Shown here: one piece after another, positions 7,512-16,104 of the stretch
Layout of the letters: every line of letters starts with the position of its first letter
Numbering within the stretch: the first letter of the stretch is position 1
Source of the DNA: a virus
DNA: 29,503 nucleotides
Strand: one strand, 5' to 3'
IMG/VR virus record: IMGVR_UViG_3300007735_000933
Location: 1 to 29,503 of that record
Program-made: the position numbers and the translations under genes
The notes under the pieces: generated by a model
Databases searched by the model: none
What the model was told of the DNA's origin: nothing
Seen by the model: the letters and a program-made list of their open reading frames with translations, nothing else

Positions 7512-8875
7512 AGAAGTTATGTATAGTTAGTTGCCCAATAGCAACCCGTAGTGGATACGGTGCGCGTAGTCGTGACTTTGTCCGTAGTTTGATAAAAGCA
7601 AGACCGGATTGGGATGTTAAGATTTTACCTCAAAGATGGGGTGCTACACCTCAAAACGCTTTGATATCACCAATGGATGATGATTTGGTGAGTAGATTGG
7701 TTTTAGGGCAGATTAATCAAAAGCCTGATGTTTGGATACAAATTACAATACCAAATGAGTTCCAACCTATGGGTAACTATAACATTGGTATAACTGCGGG
7801 GATTGAAACAAATCAGGCTTCACCTCAATTTATTGAGGGGTGTAATAGAATGAATCTAACTTTGGTATCATCCAAACACGCTAAATCTGGGTTAGAGGTA
7901 AAGTATGATATGCAGGATGAAAAAACTCAGCAAAAGGTTGGTGAGTTAGGATTAACAAAGCCGGTTGAAGTTCTCTTTGAAGGATTTGATGAGCAGATAT
8001 ACGATAATAAGCTGCCTGTTGAACAATCTGTAAAAGATGTATTGAGTGATGTTTCAGAAGAGTTTTGCTTTCTATTCGTAGGACATTGGTTGCCTGGCGA
8101 ATGTGGGCAAGACCGTAAGAATGTATGTGCGATGATATATACCTTTCTACAATCATTCAAAGGTAAAAAAACCCCACCTGCTCTTGTTCTAAAAACAAGT
8201 TTAATGGCGCCTTCTTATGTGGATACTCATGAAATACGAAAAAGAATTGATTCGTTGAAAGAGCAAGTCCGAAAAGAAAGTGGGGAATCAAAACTACCTA
8301 ATATTTATTTATTGAGTGGTGATTTATCAGATATTGAAATGAACTCCCTATACAACCATACAAAGGTTAAAGCCCATCTATCATTCACAAAGGGTGAAGG
8401 ATTCGGCAGACCACTATTAGAAGCAATGATAAGTGGTAAACCAATCATTGCTCCTAAATGGAGTGGGCATATGGACTTTTTGGATAATGGGTTTAATGTG
8501 TTAGTTAGTGGGGAATTAGAAGAAATACATCAATCAGCTGTGAATGATTGGTTGATTAAAGGTTCTAAATGGTTTAAAATCAATATAAATGAAGCAGCTG
8601 GGTATATGAAGGATATCTACGAAAATTACAATAAGTATTTAGAACTATCCAGAAAGAATCGTAAGTATGCAAAAGATAACTTTACCTTTGATAAAATGAC
8701 CCAAAAGTTATCTGAATACTTGGAAAAGTATGGGGCAGACTCCACTCCTCAAATGGTTGGTTTAAAACTACCAACACTTAAAAAGATTGAATTACCAAAG
8801 CTTAAAAAAGTTGGTGAAACAAACGAACCACCAAAAATAAAACTACCTGAATTGAAAAAAGTAGATGTCAACTGA
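7508..8875 (+). CDS. Glycosyltransferase, GT-B fold, GT4-like, with KLPxLKK tail
   Basis: This 455-residue protein opens with LCIVSCPIATRSGYGARSRDF, a glycine-rich first loop as in GT4 enzymes. The retaining motif EX7E is at E297 to E305 (EGFGRPLLE), followed by SGKPIIAPKWSGHMDFL. It ends in an unusual tail with three tandem-like motifs, KLPTLKKI (420-427), ELPKLKKV (428-435) and KLPELKKV (445-452), separated by a short NEPP linker. The ATG overlaps the upstream stop (ATGA), so the two transferases are translationally coupled and may act one after the other or as a complex. Sugar specificity is unknown. Confidence 0.88.
   Translation: MKKLCIVSCPIATRSGYGARSRDFVRSLIKARPDWDVKILPQRWGATPQNALISPMDDDLVSRLVLGQINQKPDVWIQITIPNEFQPMGNYNIGITAGIETNQASPQFIEGCNRMNLTLVSSKHAKSGLEVKYDMQDEKTQQKVGELGLTKPVEVLFEGFDEQIYDNKLPVEQSVKDVLSDVSEEFCFLFVGHWLPGECGQDRKNVCAMIYTFLQSFKGKKTPPALVLKTSLMAPSYVDTHEIRKRIDSLKEQVRKESGESKLPNIYLLSGDLSDIEMNSLYNHTKVKAHLSFTKGEGFGRPLLEAMISGKPIIAPKWSGHMDFLDNGFNVLVSGELEEIHQSAVNDWLIKGSKWFKININEAAGYMKDIYENYNKYLELSRKNRKYAKDNFTFDKMTQKLSEYLEKYGADSTPQMVGLKLPTLKKIELPKLKKVGETNEPPKIKLPELKKVDVN
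8765..8863 (+). repeat. KLPxLKK coding repeat at the glycosyltransferase C-terminus
   Basis: Three copies of an (K/E)LPxLKK(I/V) peptide are encoded here, and a fourth lies at 6099-6122 at the N-terminus of the preceding transferase. The 15 bases AATTACCAAAGCTTA are identical at 6100-6114 and 8790-8804. That length of match can arise by chance in AT-rich DNA, but the shared peptide spacing makes common origin or shared binding more likely. Confidence 0.6.
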
Positions 8876-9383
8876 TAAGAAATTCATAAATCAACACTTA
8901 CTCAGATTGAGTGATGCTCAACCTCTAAACAAAATGTATTTGGAAAGGGGAATGGTAGCAAAGCTTCAGTATGAAAAGGTAAATGGTGAATTAAATTATT
9001 ATTGGGTGCTTGTTTTAGAACCAAGATACAAAAACTACTTTCATTGCTTAGACTTGAATTATTTAAAACCTCAAATATTTGAAAGATTATCAAAAGAATT
9101 TCCTGAAATAATATCCGAATCAGCGAGAGTTAAAAAATTACAATTAGCAAAGTTAGAGTTCAATGAAGCATCAAAGGGGATATATACCGCAAAAATTAGA
9201 AACAAATTGTTGCAAGAAGGATATAGAACCTTTATATGGAAAAACATCAAATCAGCAGTAGTTTACAATTACAAATACAAACCTGTTGATATGGTAGAAC
9301 CAAAGAATGTAAGAGAAGCACAACAAAAAACAAACGAACAAGAAATAAATGAAACTAAGTTACGGATTAACAGTCAAAAATGA
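8865..9383 (+). CDS. Phage protein of unknown function inside the glycan cassette
   Basis: This 172-residue protein has an ATG inside the end of the previous gene. The core is ERGMVAKLQYEKVNG, then a strand pair YYWVLVLEP and YFHCLDLNYLKP, and later YRTFIWKNIKSAVVYNYKY. This layout (GxMVxFxY, a PLVLVL-type strand, xLNLxYL, then a YRxFxxxxIKS end) resembles short proteins found in many T4-like phages, whose role I cannot name with confidence. It does not look like a glycosyltransferase. The last 25 residues are charged and low in complexity. It overlaps the next gene by 35 bases, so it is tightly placed in the operon. Confidence 0.6.
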   Translation: MSTDKKFINQHLLRLSDAQPLNKMYLERGMVAKLQYEKVNGELNYYWVLVLEPRYKNYFHCLDLNYLKPQIFERLSKEFPEIISESARVKKLQLAKLEFNEASKGIYTAKIRNKLLQEGYRTFIWKNIKSAVVYNYKYKPVDMVEPKNVREAQQKTNEQEINETKLRINSQK

Positions 9384-9972
9384 AGAAGTAGAAATCCAAA
9401 GATTGCTTGGATTCCTTTTAGAAAAAAAGAGGGAAGAAGATGAAATTGTTGTTCTTTTTGATTCTAAAAATGGAACATCTAAAGTTTTGGATATACTCAA
9501 AGCCTACTCCTTATTGGACTGGTATAAGTGGTATAGTAGGGATTTTGATAATCATTTTGCAGACCATAAAAATTATCTAAATTCTCTTTGTAGTGGTGAT
9601 TACATTTTTCAGATTGATGCGGATGAATTACCACACGAAAATCTGATATCTCAATTACCTTTGGTTTTAGAAAACAATTCTTCAGTTGATTTATACGCTG
9701 TTCCAAGAGTAAACACGGTAGAAGGTTTAACACCTCAGCACATTCAAAAGTGGGGGTGGAATGTAAACGAAAAAGGATGGGTGAATTGGCCTGATTTTCA
9801 AACTCGTATTTATAGAAACACTCCTGAAATAAAGTGGATAAATAAAGTACATGAGAGACTTGATGGACATAAACAATTCGCTTACCTCCCTATGGAAGAA
9901 GAGTGGTCGTTGTATCATCCCAAAACAATTGAAAGACAAGAAAAGCAAAACAATTATTACGAAACATTATGA
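9349..9972 (+). CDS. Glycosyltransferase family 2 (GT-A)
   Basis: This 207-residue protein is a short family 2 transferase. The first strand LSYGLTVKNEEVEIQRLLGFL and the segment DEIVVLFDSKN are typical of the GT2 nucleotide-binding half. The metal-binding DxD is D90-A91-D92 in FQIDADELP. The later part, DFQTRIYRNTPEIKWINKVHE, matches the acceptor-side motif of WaaE/KdtX-like LPS core transferases. It is shorter than many GT2 proteins (about 250-300) but complete in the catalytic core. Its stop overlaps the start of the aminotransferase-fold gene. No transmembrane segment is seen. Confidence 0.85.
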   Translation: MKLSYGLTVKNEEVEIQRLLGFLLEKKREEDEIVVLFDSKNGTSKVLDILKAYSLLDWYKWYSRDFDNHFADHKNYLNSLCSGDYIFQIDADELPHENLISQLPLVLENNSSVDLYAVPRVNTVEGLTPQHIQKWGWNVNEKGWVNWPDFQTRIYRNTPEIKWINKVHERLDGHKQFAYLPMEEEWSLYHPKTIERQEKQNNYYETL

Positions 9973-11111
9973 AAAAAGTATGGTATGCCCCCAACAAATT
10001 TGAATCGTATGGGGAACAAGAAATTCAAGCAGTAGTTGAATGCTTACGCTCAGGTTGGTTAGCGGGATTTGGTCCGAAATCAATTGAGTTTGAAGAAAGG
10101 GTTGCAAAACATTTTGGAAAAAAGTATGGTGTATTTGTAAATTCAGGCTCATCGGCATGTTTACTTGCTTTAGCAAGTTTACTCCTTCCAAAAGGAACTA
10201 AAGTGGTTACACCCGCTTGCACTTTCTCAACAACACTCGCACCAATAATTCAGCTGGGTTTAGTGCCTGTATTTGTAGATGTTGATTTGAATACTTATGT
10301 AGCAAATGTAGATGAGGTATTGAGTGTAATAACTGATGATGTTAAAGTCCTAATGTTACCTAATTTGATTGGTAATAAACCTGATTGGAAAAAAATCAAA
10401 GAGGGTTTAATTGCTATGGGTAGAGAAGATATCATTTTAATTGAAGATTCAGCTGATACAGTTACCCACACACCTGAAACGGATATTGCTACTACAAGCT
10501 TTTATGCATCGCATGTTATTACTGCCGGAGGAGCAGGTGGTATGGTGATGTTCAATGAAGAAAAATATCGTAATACTTGCTTACAATTTAGAGATTGGGG
10601 TAGGATTGGTGATAACTCCGAAGCAATGTCAGATAGATTCAATCATAGTGTTGATGGGATACCATACGATTATAAGTTTTTGTATGGTGTTTTGGGTTAC
10701 AATATGAAATCATCGGAAATGAATGCCGCATTTGGACTTGTTCAATTAGATAGGTTTGGTGAGTTTGAAAAAATCAGAAGAGATAATATTGAAAGATATT
10801 TGGAAAATCTGAAAGATGTAGAGGAAATATTGTTGCCCGATGATAGCATTAAACCAAATTGGTTAGCAATCCCCCTACAAACTGAAAAGAGATATGAGTT
10901 GCTTCACTTTTTAGAAGATAATAATATTCAAACAAGAGTAACCTTTGCGGGGAATGTAACCCGCCATCCAATCTATAGAGAATATCTTCACCCATTCCAA
11001 AATTCAGATACTATTATGAAAAATGGATTTTTGTTAGGTGCTCATCATGGTATGACAATTGAAGATGTAGATTATGTTTGTGATAAGATAAAAGAGTTTT
11101 TCAGTAAATGA
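9969..11111 (+). CDS. DegT/DnrJ/StrS-fold PLP enzyme with His in place of Lys (ColD/DdhC-like sugar 3-dehydratase)
   Basis: This 380-residue protein has the fold-type I DegT layout: VECLRSGWLAGFGP at the N-terminus, NSGSSACLLAL (phosphate-binding, residues 58-68), a long PACTFSTTLAPI helix, and IEDSAD with D160, which should contact the PLP ring nitrogen. In ordinary sugar aminotransferases the SFYxxK motif holds the PLP lysine. Here it reads SFYASH, so H182 stands in its place. Histidine there is the known hallmark of ColD and CDP-sugar E1/DdhC, which remove the 3-hydroxyl instead of transferring an amino group. A 3-deoxy sugar product is therefore the leading inference. ColD acts without an iron-sulfur cluster, and no extra cysteine cluster is visible here. 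An inactive paralogue is the alternative. Confidence 0.82.
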   Translation: MKKVWYAPNKFESYGEQEIQAVVECLRSGWLAGFGPKSIEFEERVAKHFGKKYGVFVNSGSSACLLALASLLLPKGTKVVTPACTFSTTLAPIIQLGLVPVFVDVDLNTYVANVDEVLSVITDDVKVLMLPNLIGNKPDWKKIKEGLIAMGREDIILIEDSADTVTHTPETDIATTSFYASHVITAGGAGGMVMFNEEKYRNTCLQFRDWGRIGDNSEAMSDRFNHSVDGIPYDYKFLYGVLGYNMKSSEMNAAFGLVQLDRFGEFEKIRRDNIERYLENLKDVEEILLPDDSIKPNWLAIPLQTEKRYELLHFLEDNNIQTRVTFAGNVTRHPIYREYLHPFQNSDTIMKNGFLLGAHHGMTIEDVDYVCDKIKEFFSK

Positions 11112-12085
11112 AAATAGCATTCTTAACCGAAATGGGGTTTACTGGTAAAATTCCAAAAGAACACCCTAATATGCGAACTGAATTTGCGTGGATGTATGCC
11201 TTAGATGCAGACCATTATAACATATATTCACGAGTGGAAGGTTATGATGCTGTTTTTGTAATATTTCCAAAGGGGATGGTATTTTTAAATGCGGTTGGTG
11301 GTAAATTATCAAATGAAAAAAACCCAGTATCAGACCTTTTAGAGCTTAATATTATAGAAAAACTAAAACAAACTAACAAAAGGGTTTATTATATACAAGA
11401 AGGACCGCATTGGTTATGGAATGATTATGAACTAAATGACCAAATTAATTTTTATAATATGTTGGCTTCAACCGACGGTATATTTGCACACAATGAAGAA
11501 GATGTTAAGTATTATAAAGGTTTATTTCCAAATCAAAAAGTAGATACAATACCTACTTTAATGATAGAAGATAGTATTACGGATATTACACCAATAACCG
11601 AAAATAAAGTTATCATTGGTGGTAATTTTGCAAGATGGTATGGTGGATTTGAAAGTTATATGGTAGCTCAAGAGTTTGGGCTTCCAATTTGGGGTCAAAC
11701 ATCACACGCGATGCGGGAGGGGGAAGAACAAATAATTAATCATCTACCACGTGTGTTTTGGACTGACTGGATGACGCAGTTGAGTTCATTTAAATACGCT
11801 GTACATTTAATGCCTACTGTTGCAGCAGGAACATTCTCCCTAAATTGCGCATACTTTGGTATCCCTTGTATTGGAAATATTAATGTAGATACCCAACGAT
11901 TATGCCACCCACAATTATCAGTAGATGTGCATGATGTAGAAAAAGCAAAAAAGTTAGCAAAAAATTTGGTAAATGATGAAGAATTTCGTATATTGTGTAT
12001 AAATCAAGCGAAAGAAAATTATAAATTACACTATTCTTCTGTGGCAGAATGGAAACATAATATAAACAAAATGATAAATCAATGA
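11108..12085 (+). CDS. Probable glycosyltransferase, GT-B-like
   Basis: This 325-residue protein begins MKIAFLTEMGFTGKIP and has a Rossmann-like first half with YDAVFVIFPKG and VYYIQEGPHWLW. The second half has VIIGGNFARWYGG, then HLMPTVAAGTFSLNCAYFGIPCIGN, which occupies the place of the donor-binding end of GT-B transferases, and a final long helix. There is no clear EX7E pair, so the exact CAZy family is uncertain. It starts in the previous stop (ATGA) and ends in the next start, placing it firmly in the glycan operon. It could also be a glycan-modifying protein of the same fold. Confidence 0.65.
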   Translation: MKIAFLTEMGFTGKIPKEHPNMRTEFAWMYALDADHYNIYSRVEGYDAVFVIFPKGMVFLNAVGGKLSNEKNPVSDLLELNIIEKLKQTNKRVYYIQEGPHWLWNDYELNDQINFYNMLASTDGIFAHNEEDVKYYKGLFPNQKVDTIPTLMIEDSITDITPITENKVIIGGNFARWYGGFESYMVAQEFGLPIWGQTSHAMREGEEQIINHLPRVFWTDWMTQLSSFKYAVHLMPTVAAGTFSLNCAYFGIPCIGNINVDTQRLCHPQLSVDVHDVEKAKKLAKNLVNDEEFRILCINQAKENYKLHYSSVAEWKHNINKMINQ

Positions 12086-14463
12086 TAATACAGATAACAA
12101 TGATTAGGAACGAGAAGTTCCTATTAGAAAAGCTACTGCCCATTTGGATGAAGTATGTAGACGGTTTTGTATTTCTAGTAGATACGGATAATGATGGTAC
12201 AGAGGAGTTTCTTAGAGGAGTGGCTAAGGAGTATAATATCATTGACATAATGACCATAGAAGCCGATGATAATACTCTGTGGGTAGCCTCTGAGCTGAGG
12301 CAGAAGATGTTTGATAAAGCTAAGCAATATACTACTAAAATAGTATGTTTAGATGCGGATGAGTATTTTGATGGTTCGATGACTAAAGAAGATTTAGAAA
12401 GTATGTTAGATTCGCATCAAAATACTCTCTTCAATCTAAGATGGGTTCAATACACATCTTCTAACACCATTAGAGTTGATGGACCGTGGAAAAATAACAC
12501 AAAGGGTAGGATAGGTGTTTTCAATCAAGACCACACCTTTAGATATGACACAATGCACGCAACTCATCTACCAATACCACAAAACCAGTATTTACTCTCT
12601 GAAGATAGTTTATTTATTGCTCACTTACAATGGTTGGATAGAAATATAGTTGGTATAAAACAATATTGTTACAAGATACAAGACTATGCAAGTCGTGAGA
12701 AGTTTGGAGCCGATGTTGTGGAAAAAGAAGCATATGATGCGTCTGTAAATGATTTTAATTGGGATGAAGAGTACTATGATTACCCCCTCAAAGTGAGGGA
12801 GGACATCTATGAGCACATAATTAACAGTGAATACTACAGAACAAATATCATAAAACAGCATACCGAAGAGTTGGGTATTCCAAACTTAGGAGACTGGGGG
12901 TTAAATATCCACAATAGTGTTCCAATGTACTTCTGTACAGCAGCAGATGAGAAACATTATCCACTTCTATTAAATTTGATAGGAAGTATCCACAAGCATA
13001 ACTATTACGATGTAGTAGAGATTCGAGTGTACGATTTAGGGTTTAATGACAAGCAAAGAGAAGAGCTTAAAAACTTCAAAAAAGTTAATATATACGAAAT
13101 AGAACAAACAAATTCAGAAATTTTAAAAAACATACAAACTAGTCCAACTAGATTTGTTAGAGGATTATTTTCATGGAAACCAGTCCTAATAAAAGACTCG
13201 CTAGAACACCATCCTTATGTTCTATATTTAGATGCTGGGACAGAGATAAAGAGGCCTCTGAATAATCTTTTCAAACACATAATTCAGAACAAATATCTAT
13301 TTTTCGATTGCGGTCACTCTATAAAGTGGATGAGCACAGACTATAACATTGAAAACTTCGATTTACAATCAAAAGAAAACTCTTGGATATTAGAAGATAG
13401 TACTTTTGGAGTTGATGCTGGCTTTATGGGATTATCTAAGGATGTCTATGAGGATTTCGTACTACCGGCATACGAACTGTCTAAAAATATAAAAAACTTC
13501 GAAGACAACGGCACCTGTCCAGATGGACTAGGCTGTGGAAGACACGATCAGACGTTGTATAGTATATTAGCTAGAAAGCTAGGATACGATATTAAAGTGA
13601 GTGAGAGTGATTACAAGGATTGTACTTTGTTGGTTGATGGAAAGAAGCTAGAATTTCACATCACCCACACCAAAGGAGATGTGAAAGATAAAACCGTCGT
13701 TTATAGATCTAGATGGGACCTAAACTACAATGGCTACAAAAGCAATGTAGCATCCATTAAGAGAAACTACACACTTTCCGTAATAACTGCAATAGGAAGT
13801 CTTCATAAATACGGAAGGTTTATAGATCGGTATTTTCAAAACATAACACAACAAGTAGGCTTTGCTAGATTTGAATTTATAATAGTATATAGTGAGTGGA
13901 GTGATATTTTTGATAAATACCATAGTTATGCTAATATTAAATTCGTAAAAGAAGATACGCAAAATGGCGTCTACAATGCATGGAACATAGGATTAAGTTG
14001 CGCAACAGCAGAGTTTGTAACAAATTGGAATGTGGATGATATAAGATTCGACATCAATACCATCATAAAATATCATGTACTCACTAAAGATTTAGACACA
14101 GATTTAGTGTATAGTTACTACATAGGAGTAGATGAGAGTGAAGTAGGTACTGTAGATTTGAGTGAGCGAGATTATATACAATATCCTGATAGGTTTCACG
14201 AGCAGGCGTTATCTATGTGTATGGCAGGTCCTGACCCTGTATGGAGAAAGTCAGCGCACATTTTTTACGGATACTTCGACTATCAAAACTACAGCATAAT
14301 AGGTGATTGGGAGATGTGGGTAAGAATGGCTAAGTATGGTTTGAAGTTTAGACTAATTCCCCACGTACTTGGAGTGTACATTAATCACGATAACACAGTA
14401 AGCCGGAGCAATAATCAAGAACTTGAAAATCAAAAAGTACAACTAATGAAGCAATATAGATAA
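12082..14463 (+). CDS. Three-domain glycosyltransferase (GT2-like, GT8/DUF1647-like, GT2)
   Basis: This 793-residue protein is about three times the size of a single GT-A domain. Domain 1 (about 1-270) opens with ITMIRNEKFLLEKLLPIW and has D91-A92-D93-E94. Domain 2 (about 288-560) opens VPMYFCTAADEKHYPLLLNL and has YVLYLDAGTEI with D384, resembling GT8- or DUF1647-like folds. Domain 3 (about 570-793) is a GT2 domain with SVITAIGSLHKYGRF, D652-D653 in NWNVDDIRFD, and GDWEMWVRMAKYG, the usual acceptor ED-type helix replaced by GDWEMW. It may add two or three residues in sequence. Codon use looks different from the flanking genes to the eye, suggesting separate acquisition. It starts in the preceding stop. 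Confidence 0.8.
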   Translation: MIIQITMIRNEKFLLEKLLPIWMKYVDGFVFLVDTDNDGTEEFLRGVAKEYNIIDIMTIEADDNTLWVASELRQKMFDKAKQYTTKIVCLDADEYFDGSMTKEDLESMLDSHQNTLFNLRWVQYTSSNTIRVDGPWKNNTKGRIGVFNQDHTFRYDTMHATHLPIPQNQYLLSEDSLFIAHLQWLDRNIVGIKQYCYKIQDYASREKFGADVVEKEAYDASVNDFNWDEEYYDYPLKVREDIYEHIINSEYYRTNIIKQHTEELGIPNLGDWGLNIHNSVPMYFCTAADEKHYPLLLNLIGSIHKHNYYDVVEIRVYDLGFNDKQREELKNFKKVNIYEIEQTNSEILKNIQTSPTRFVRGLFSWKPVLIKDSLEHHPYVLYLDAGTEIKRPLNNLFKHIIQNKYLFFDCGHSIKWMSTDYNIENFDLQSKENSWILEDSTFGVDAGFMGLSKDVYEDFVLPAYELSKNIKNFEDNGTCPDGLGCGRHDQTLYSILARKLGYDIKVSESDYKDCTLLVDGKKLEFHITHTKGDVKDKTVVYRSRWDLNYNGYKSNVASIKRNYTLSVITAIGSLHKYGRFIDRYFQNITQQVGFARFEFIIVYSEWSDIFDKYHSYANIKFVKEDTQNGVYNAWNIGLSCATAEFVTNWNVDDIRFDINTIIKYHVLTKDLDTDLVYSYYIGVDESEVGTVDLSERDYIQYPDRFHEQALSMCMAGPDPVWRKSAHIFYGYFDYQNYSIIGDWEMWVRMAKYGLKFRLIPHVLGVYINHDNTVSRSNNQELENQKVQLMKQYR

Positions 14464-14540
14464 AGGGGGATGCTATCAAATCAATACAATCAAAATACAA
14501 ACACCAAGCGATAACAAATATTATAAATAAAACAATAACT
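14464..14540 (+). other. Intergenic gap with a TATAAATA element
   Basis: This 77-base A-rich gap is the largest in the window. I see no hairpin, tRNA or small gene. TATAAATA at 14522-14529 is the exact T4 late promoter core and lies 12 bases before the next ATG. It may start a transcript for the second half of the cassette. Confidence 0.6.
14522..14529 (+). promoter_or_regulatory. candidate T4-type late promoter TATAAATA
   Basis: This is an exact match to the core recognised by the gp55/gp33/gp45 system in T4. The clamp gp45 is encoded in this window; gp55 and gp33 are not. The distance to the ATG (12 bases) would leave a very short leader. Chance occurrence is plausible in AT-rich DNA. Confidence 0.3.
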
Positions 14541-15362
14541 ATGAATAAAACTTCTCATTTCATTGTGACAATTCACAACAAACAAGATTTGATTGAATCA
14601 GTGCTACAAGGTATAGTTAATTCAACAAAGGATACAACCTACAAAGTGAACATCATATGTGTGTTAGATGGGTGCACTGATAATTCAGAATTGATAATAG
14701 ATGCATTTGTAAATAGCAATAAAGACATCGACATCCACAAACTATATCAAAACGATGTGCATGAGTTGCTATCACTAAACGCAGCTTTTAGGTATATTGA
14801 AACATTGGATTCAACAAAGGATGATCTTATATTTTTACTTCAAGATGATGTTATTCTAAAAGAGGAGCATTTGAATGAGTATATGGAAGGGCTGTATAAA
14901 AATTACGATAATTTAGGTTATATATCCTTTAGATGCGGGTTATCAACTAATCTACAACATGGTTTATTATACGAACACAACTTTATTGAATCTGTTGATG
15001 GGCATTGGAGCCAATTAAAACTGGACCATTTTCATAAAATGGAGAATAGAGATTTTGGTTTTGTTGAAATAGCTATAAAAAGTCCAACATGCATAAAGAA
15101 ATCTGTGTTAGATGCAGTTGGTTATTTTGATGAAAACCTAGCACCATTTGGACATGATGATTTGGATTTATGTATTAGACTCAATAAGTTGGGTTATAAA
15201 AATGCAGTTTTTGGTGCCAGTTTTGATAGTAAATTAGATTGGGGTGGTACAAGAGAAGCAAAGAACCAATCCAAGCCGTATCACAAACAATACAACGATA
15301 TCATACTAAGAAACAAAATTTACCTAACACACAAACACGCAGATTATTATGCAGCTAAATAA
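14541..15362 (+). CDS. Glycosyltransferase family 2 (GT-A)
   Basis: This 273-residue protein has the GT2 opening HFIVTIHNKQDLIESVLQGI, the donor-site segment ICVLDGCTDNSELII, and the metal-binding LLQDDVIL with D102-D103. A second-half motif FGHDDLDLCIRLNKLGYKN is the classic ED/DLDLCxR acceptor helix of GT2 enzymes. Length is normal for the family. It follows the widest gap in the region, with an A-rich leader and no Shine-Dalgarno. Its end overlaps the following methyltransferase gene by 14 bases. Substrate is unknown. Confidence 0.9.
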   Translation: MNKTSHFIVTIHNKQDLIESVLQGIVNSTKDTTYKVNIICVLDGCTDNSELIIDAFVNSNKDIDIHKLYQNDVHELLSLNAAFRYIETLDSTKDDLIFLLQDDVILKEEHLNEYMEGLYKNYDNLGYISFRCGLSTNLQHGLLYEHNFIESVDGHWSQLKLDHFHKMENRDFGFVEIAIKSPTCIKKSVLDAVGYFDENLAPFGHDDLDLCIRLNKLGYKNAVFGASFDSKLDWGGTREAKNQSKPYHKQYNDIILRNKIYLTHKHADYYAAK

Positions 15363-16104
15363 AAATACATTACGAAGCGATTTTACAAAATTTAGTAATG
15401 AGTGGACTAACACACCTGAGTACAATGATTACATATATAATTACTTTGAACAGCAGGTGTCAAAAATAGAAGCACTTTCCTTGCACAATGACATTGTAGC
15501 TAGATACCAGCTTGGATACGGTGAGAAGGCATTTAGGTACTTGTGGGCCTTAGTTTTTTCACAAATACCATTAGATGGTAAATTTCTTGAAATCGGTGTG
15601 TACAAGGGTTCAATATTAGCACTTTCTCAGTTAATATCGAAGGAATTGAATTTAAACATACAAACATTTGGACTTGCACCACTCAATAACACTGGTGATA
15701 AGTATTCTACATACCCACTTGATAACTATGAGTATGCAATAGCGTATTTGTACAATCAGCTTAATCTAGATATGAATAACACTCAGTTTATACAGGGGTT
15801 ATCAACGGAAGACGTTATCAAGCAAGTTGCCAAGAAACAAGGTCCATATGATATTATTTACATAGATGGTGGGCACGATTATGGCACAGTTATTAGTGAT
15901 ATTAATTTATGCAATGAGATGCTTGTAGATGGTGGATTGCTTGTAATGGATGATGCTTCATCTCATCTTAACTTTAAATCAACACATGGCTTCACTGGTC
16001 ATGCTGATGTGGCTACAGCTATTGCTGACAACTTGGATAATAACTCAGACTATAGACACTTATTTGCATGTGGTCATAATAGGGTTTGGATTAAAAATAA
16101 ATAA
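15349..16104 (+). CDS. SAM-dependent methyltransferase (Methyltransf_24/TylF-like)
   Basis: This 251-residue protein should transfer a methyl group from S-adenosylmethionine, probably to a sugar hydroxyl in this setting. Motif I is FLEIGVYKGSIL with E81. The YIDGGHDYGTVISDI segment (D173, H176) is typical of the TylF/macrocin O-methyltransferase and Methyltransf_24 group, where the Asp/His cluster binds metal. LLVMDDASS follows as motif VI-like. About 70 N-terminal residues form a helical cap. It ends directly against the next ATG. It may cap or decorate a glycan made by the neighbouring transferases. Confidence 0.85.
   Translation: MQLNKNTLRSDFTKFSNEWTNTPEYNDYIYNYFEQQVSKIEALSLHNDIVARYQLGYGEKAFRYLWALVFSQIPLDGKFLEIGVYKGSILALSQLISKELNLNIQTFGLAPLNNTGDKYSTYPLDNYEYAIAYLYNQLNLDMNNTQFIQGLSTEDVIKQVAKKQGPYDIIYIDGGHDYGTVISDINLCNEMLVDGGLLVMDDASSHLNFKSTHGFTGHADVATAIADNLDNNSDYRHLFACGHNRVWIKNK

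Noticed and set aside
7881-8160. Minus-strand open frames of 77 and 91 codons
   Set aside because: They lie wholly inside a well-supported glycosyltransferase gene, lack motifs and have no ribosome site. The same applies to the other minus-strand frames.
9969-11111. Ordinary sugar aminotransferase
   Set aside because: The PLP lysine position is His (SFYASH), so normal transamination through an internal aldimine is not expected.
1502-11996. Identical 15-base string AATTTCGTATATTGT at 1502-1516 and 11982-11996
   Set aside because: The second copy is inside a coding region, and a few 15-base repeats are expected by chance in about 30 kb of AT-rich DNA.
14464-14540. tRNA or terminator in the widest gap
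   Set aside because: No cloverleaf, GTTC loop or GC-rich hairpin with a T run is visible.
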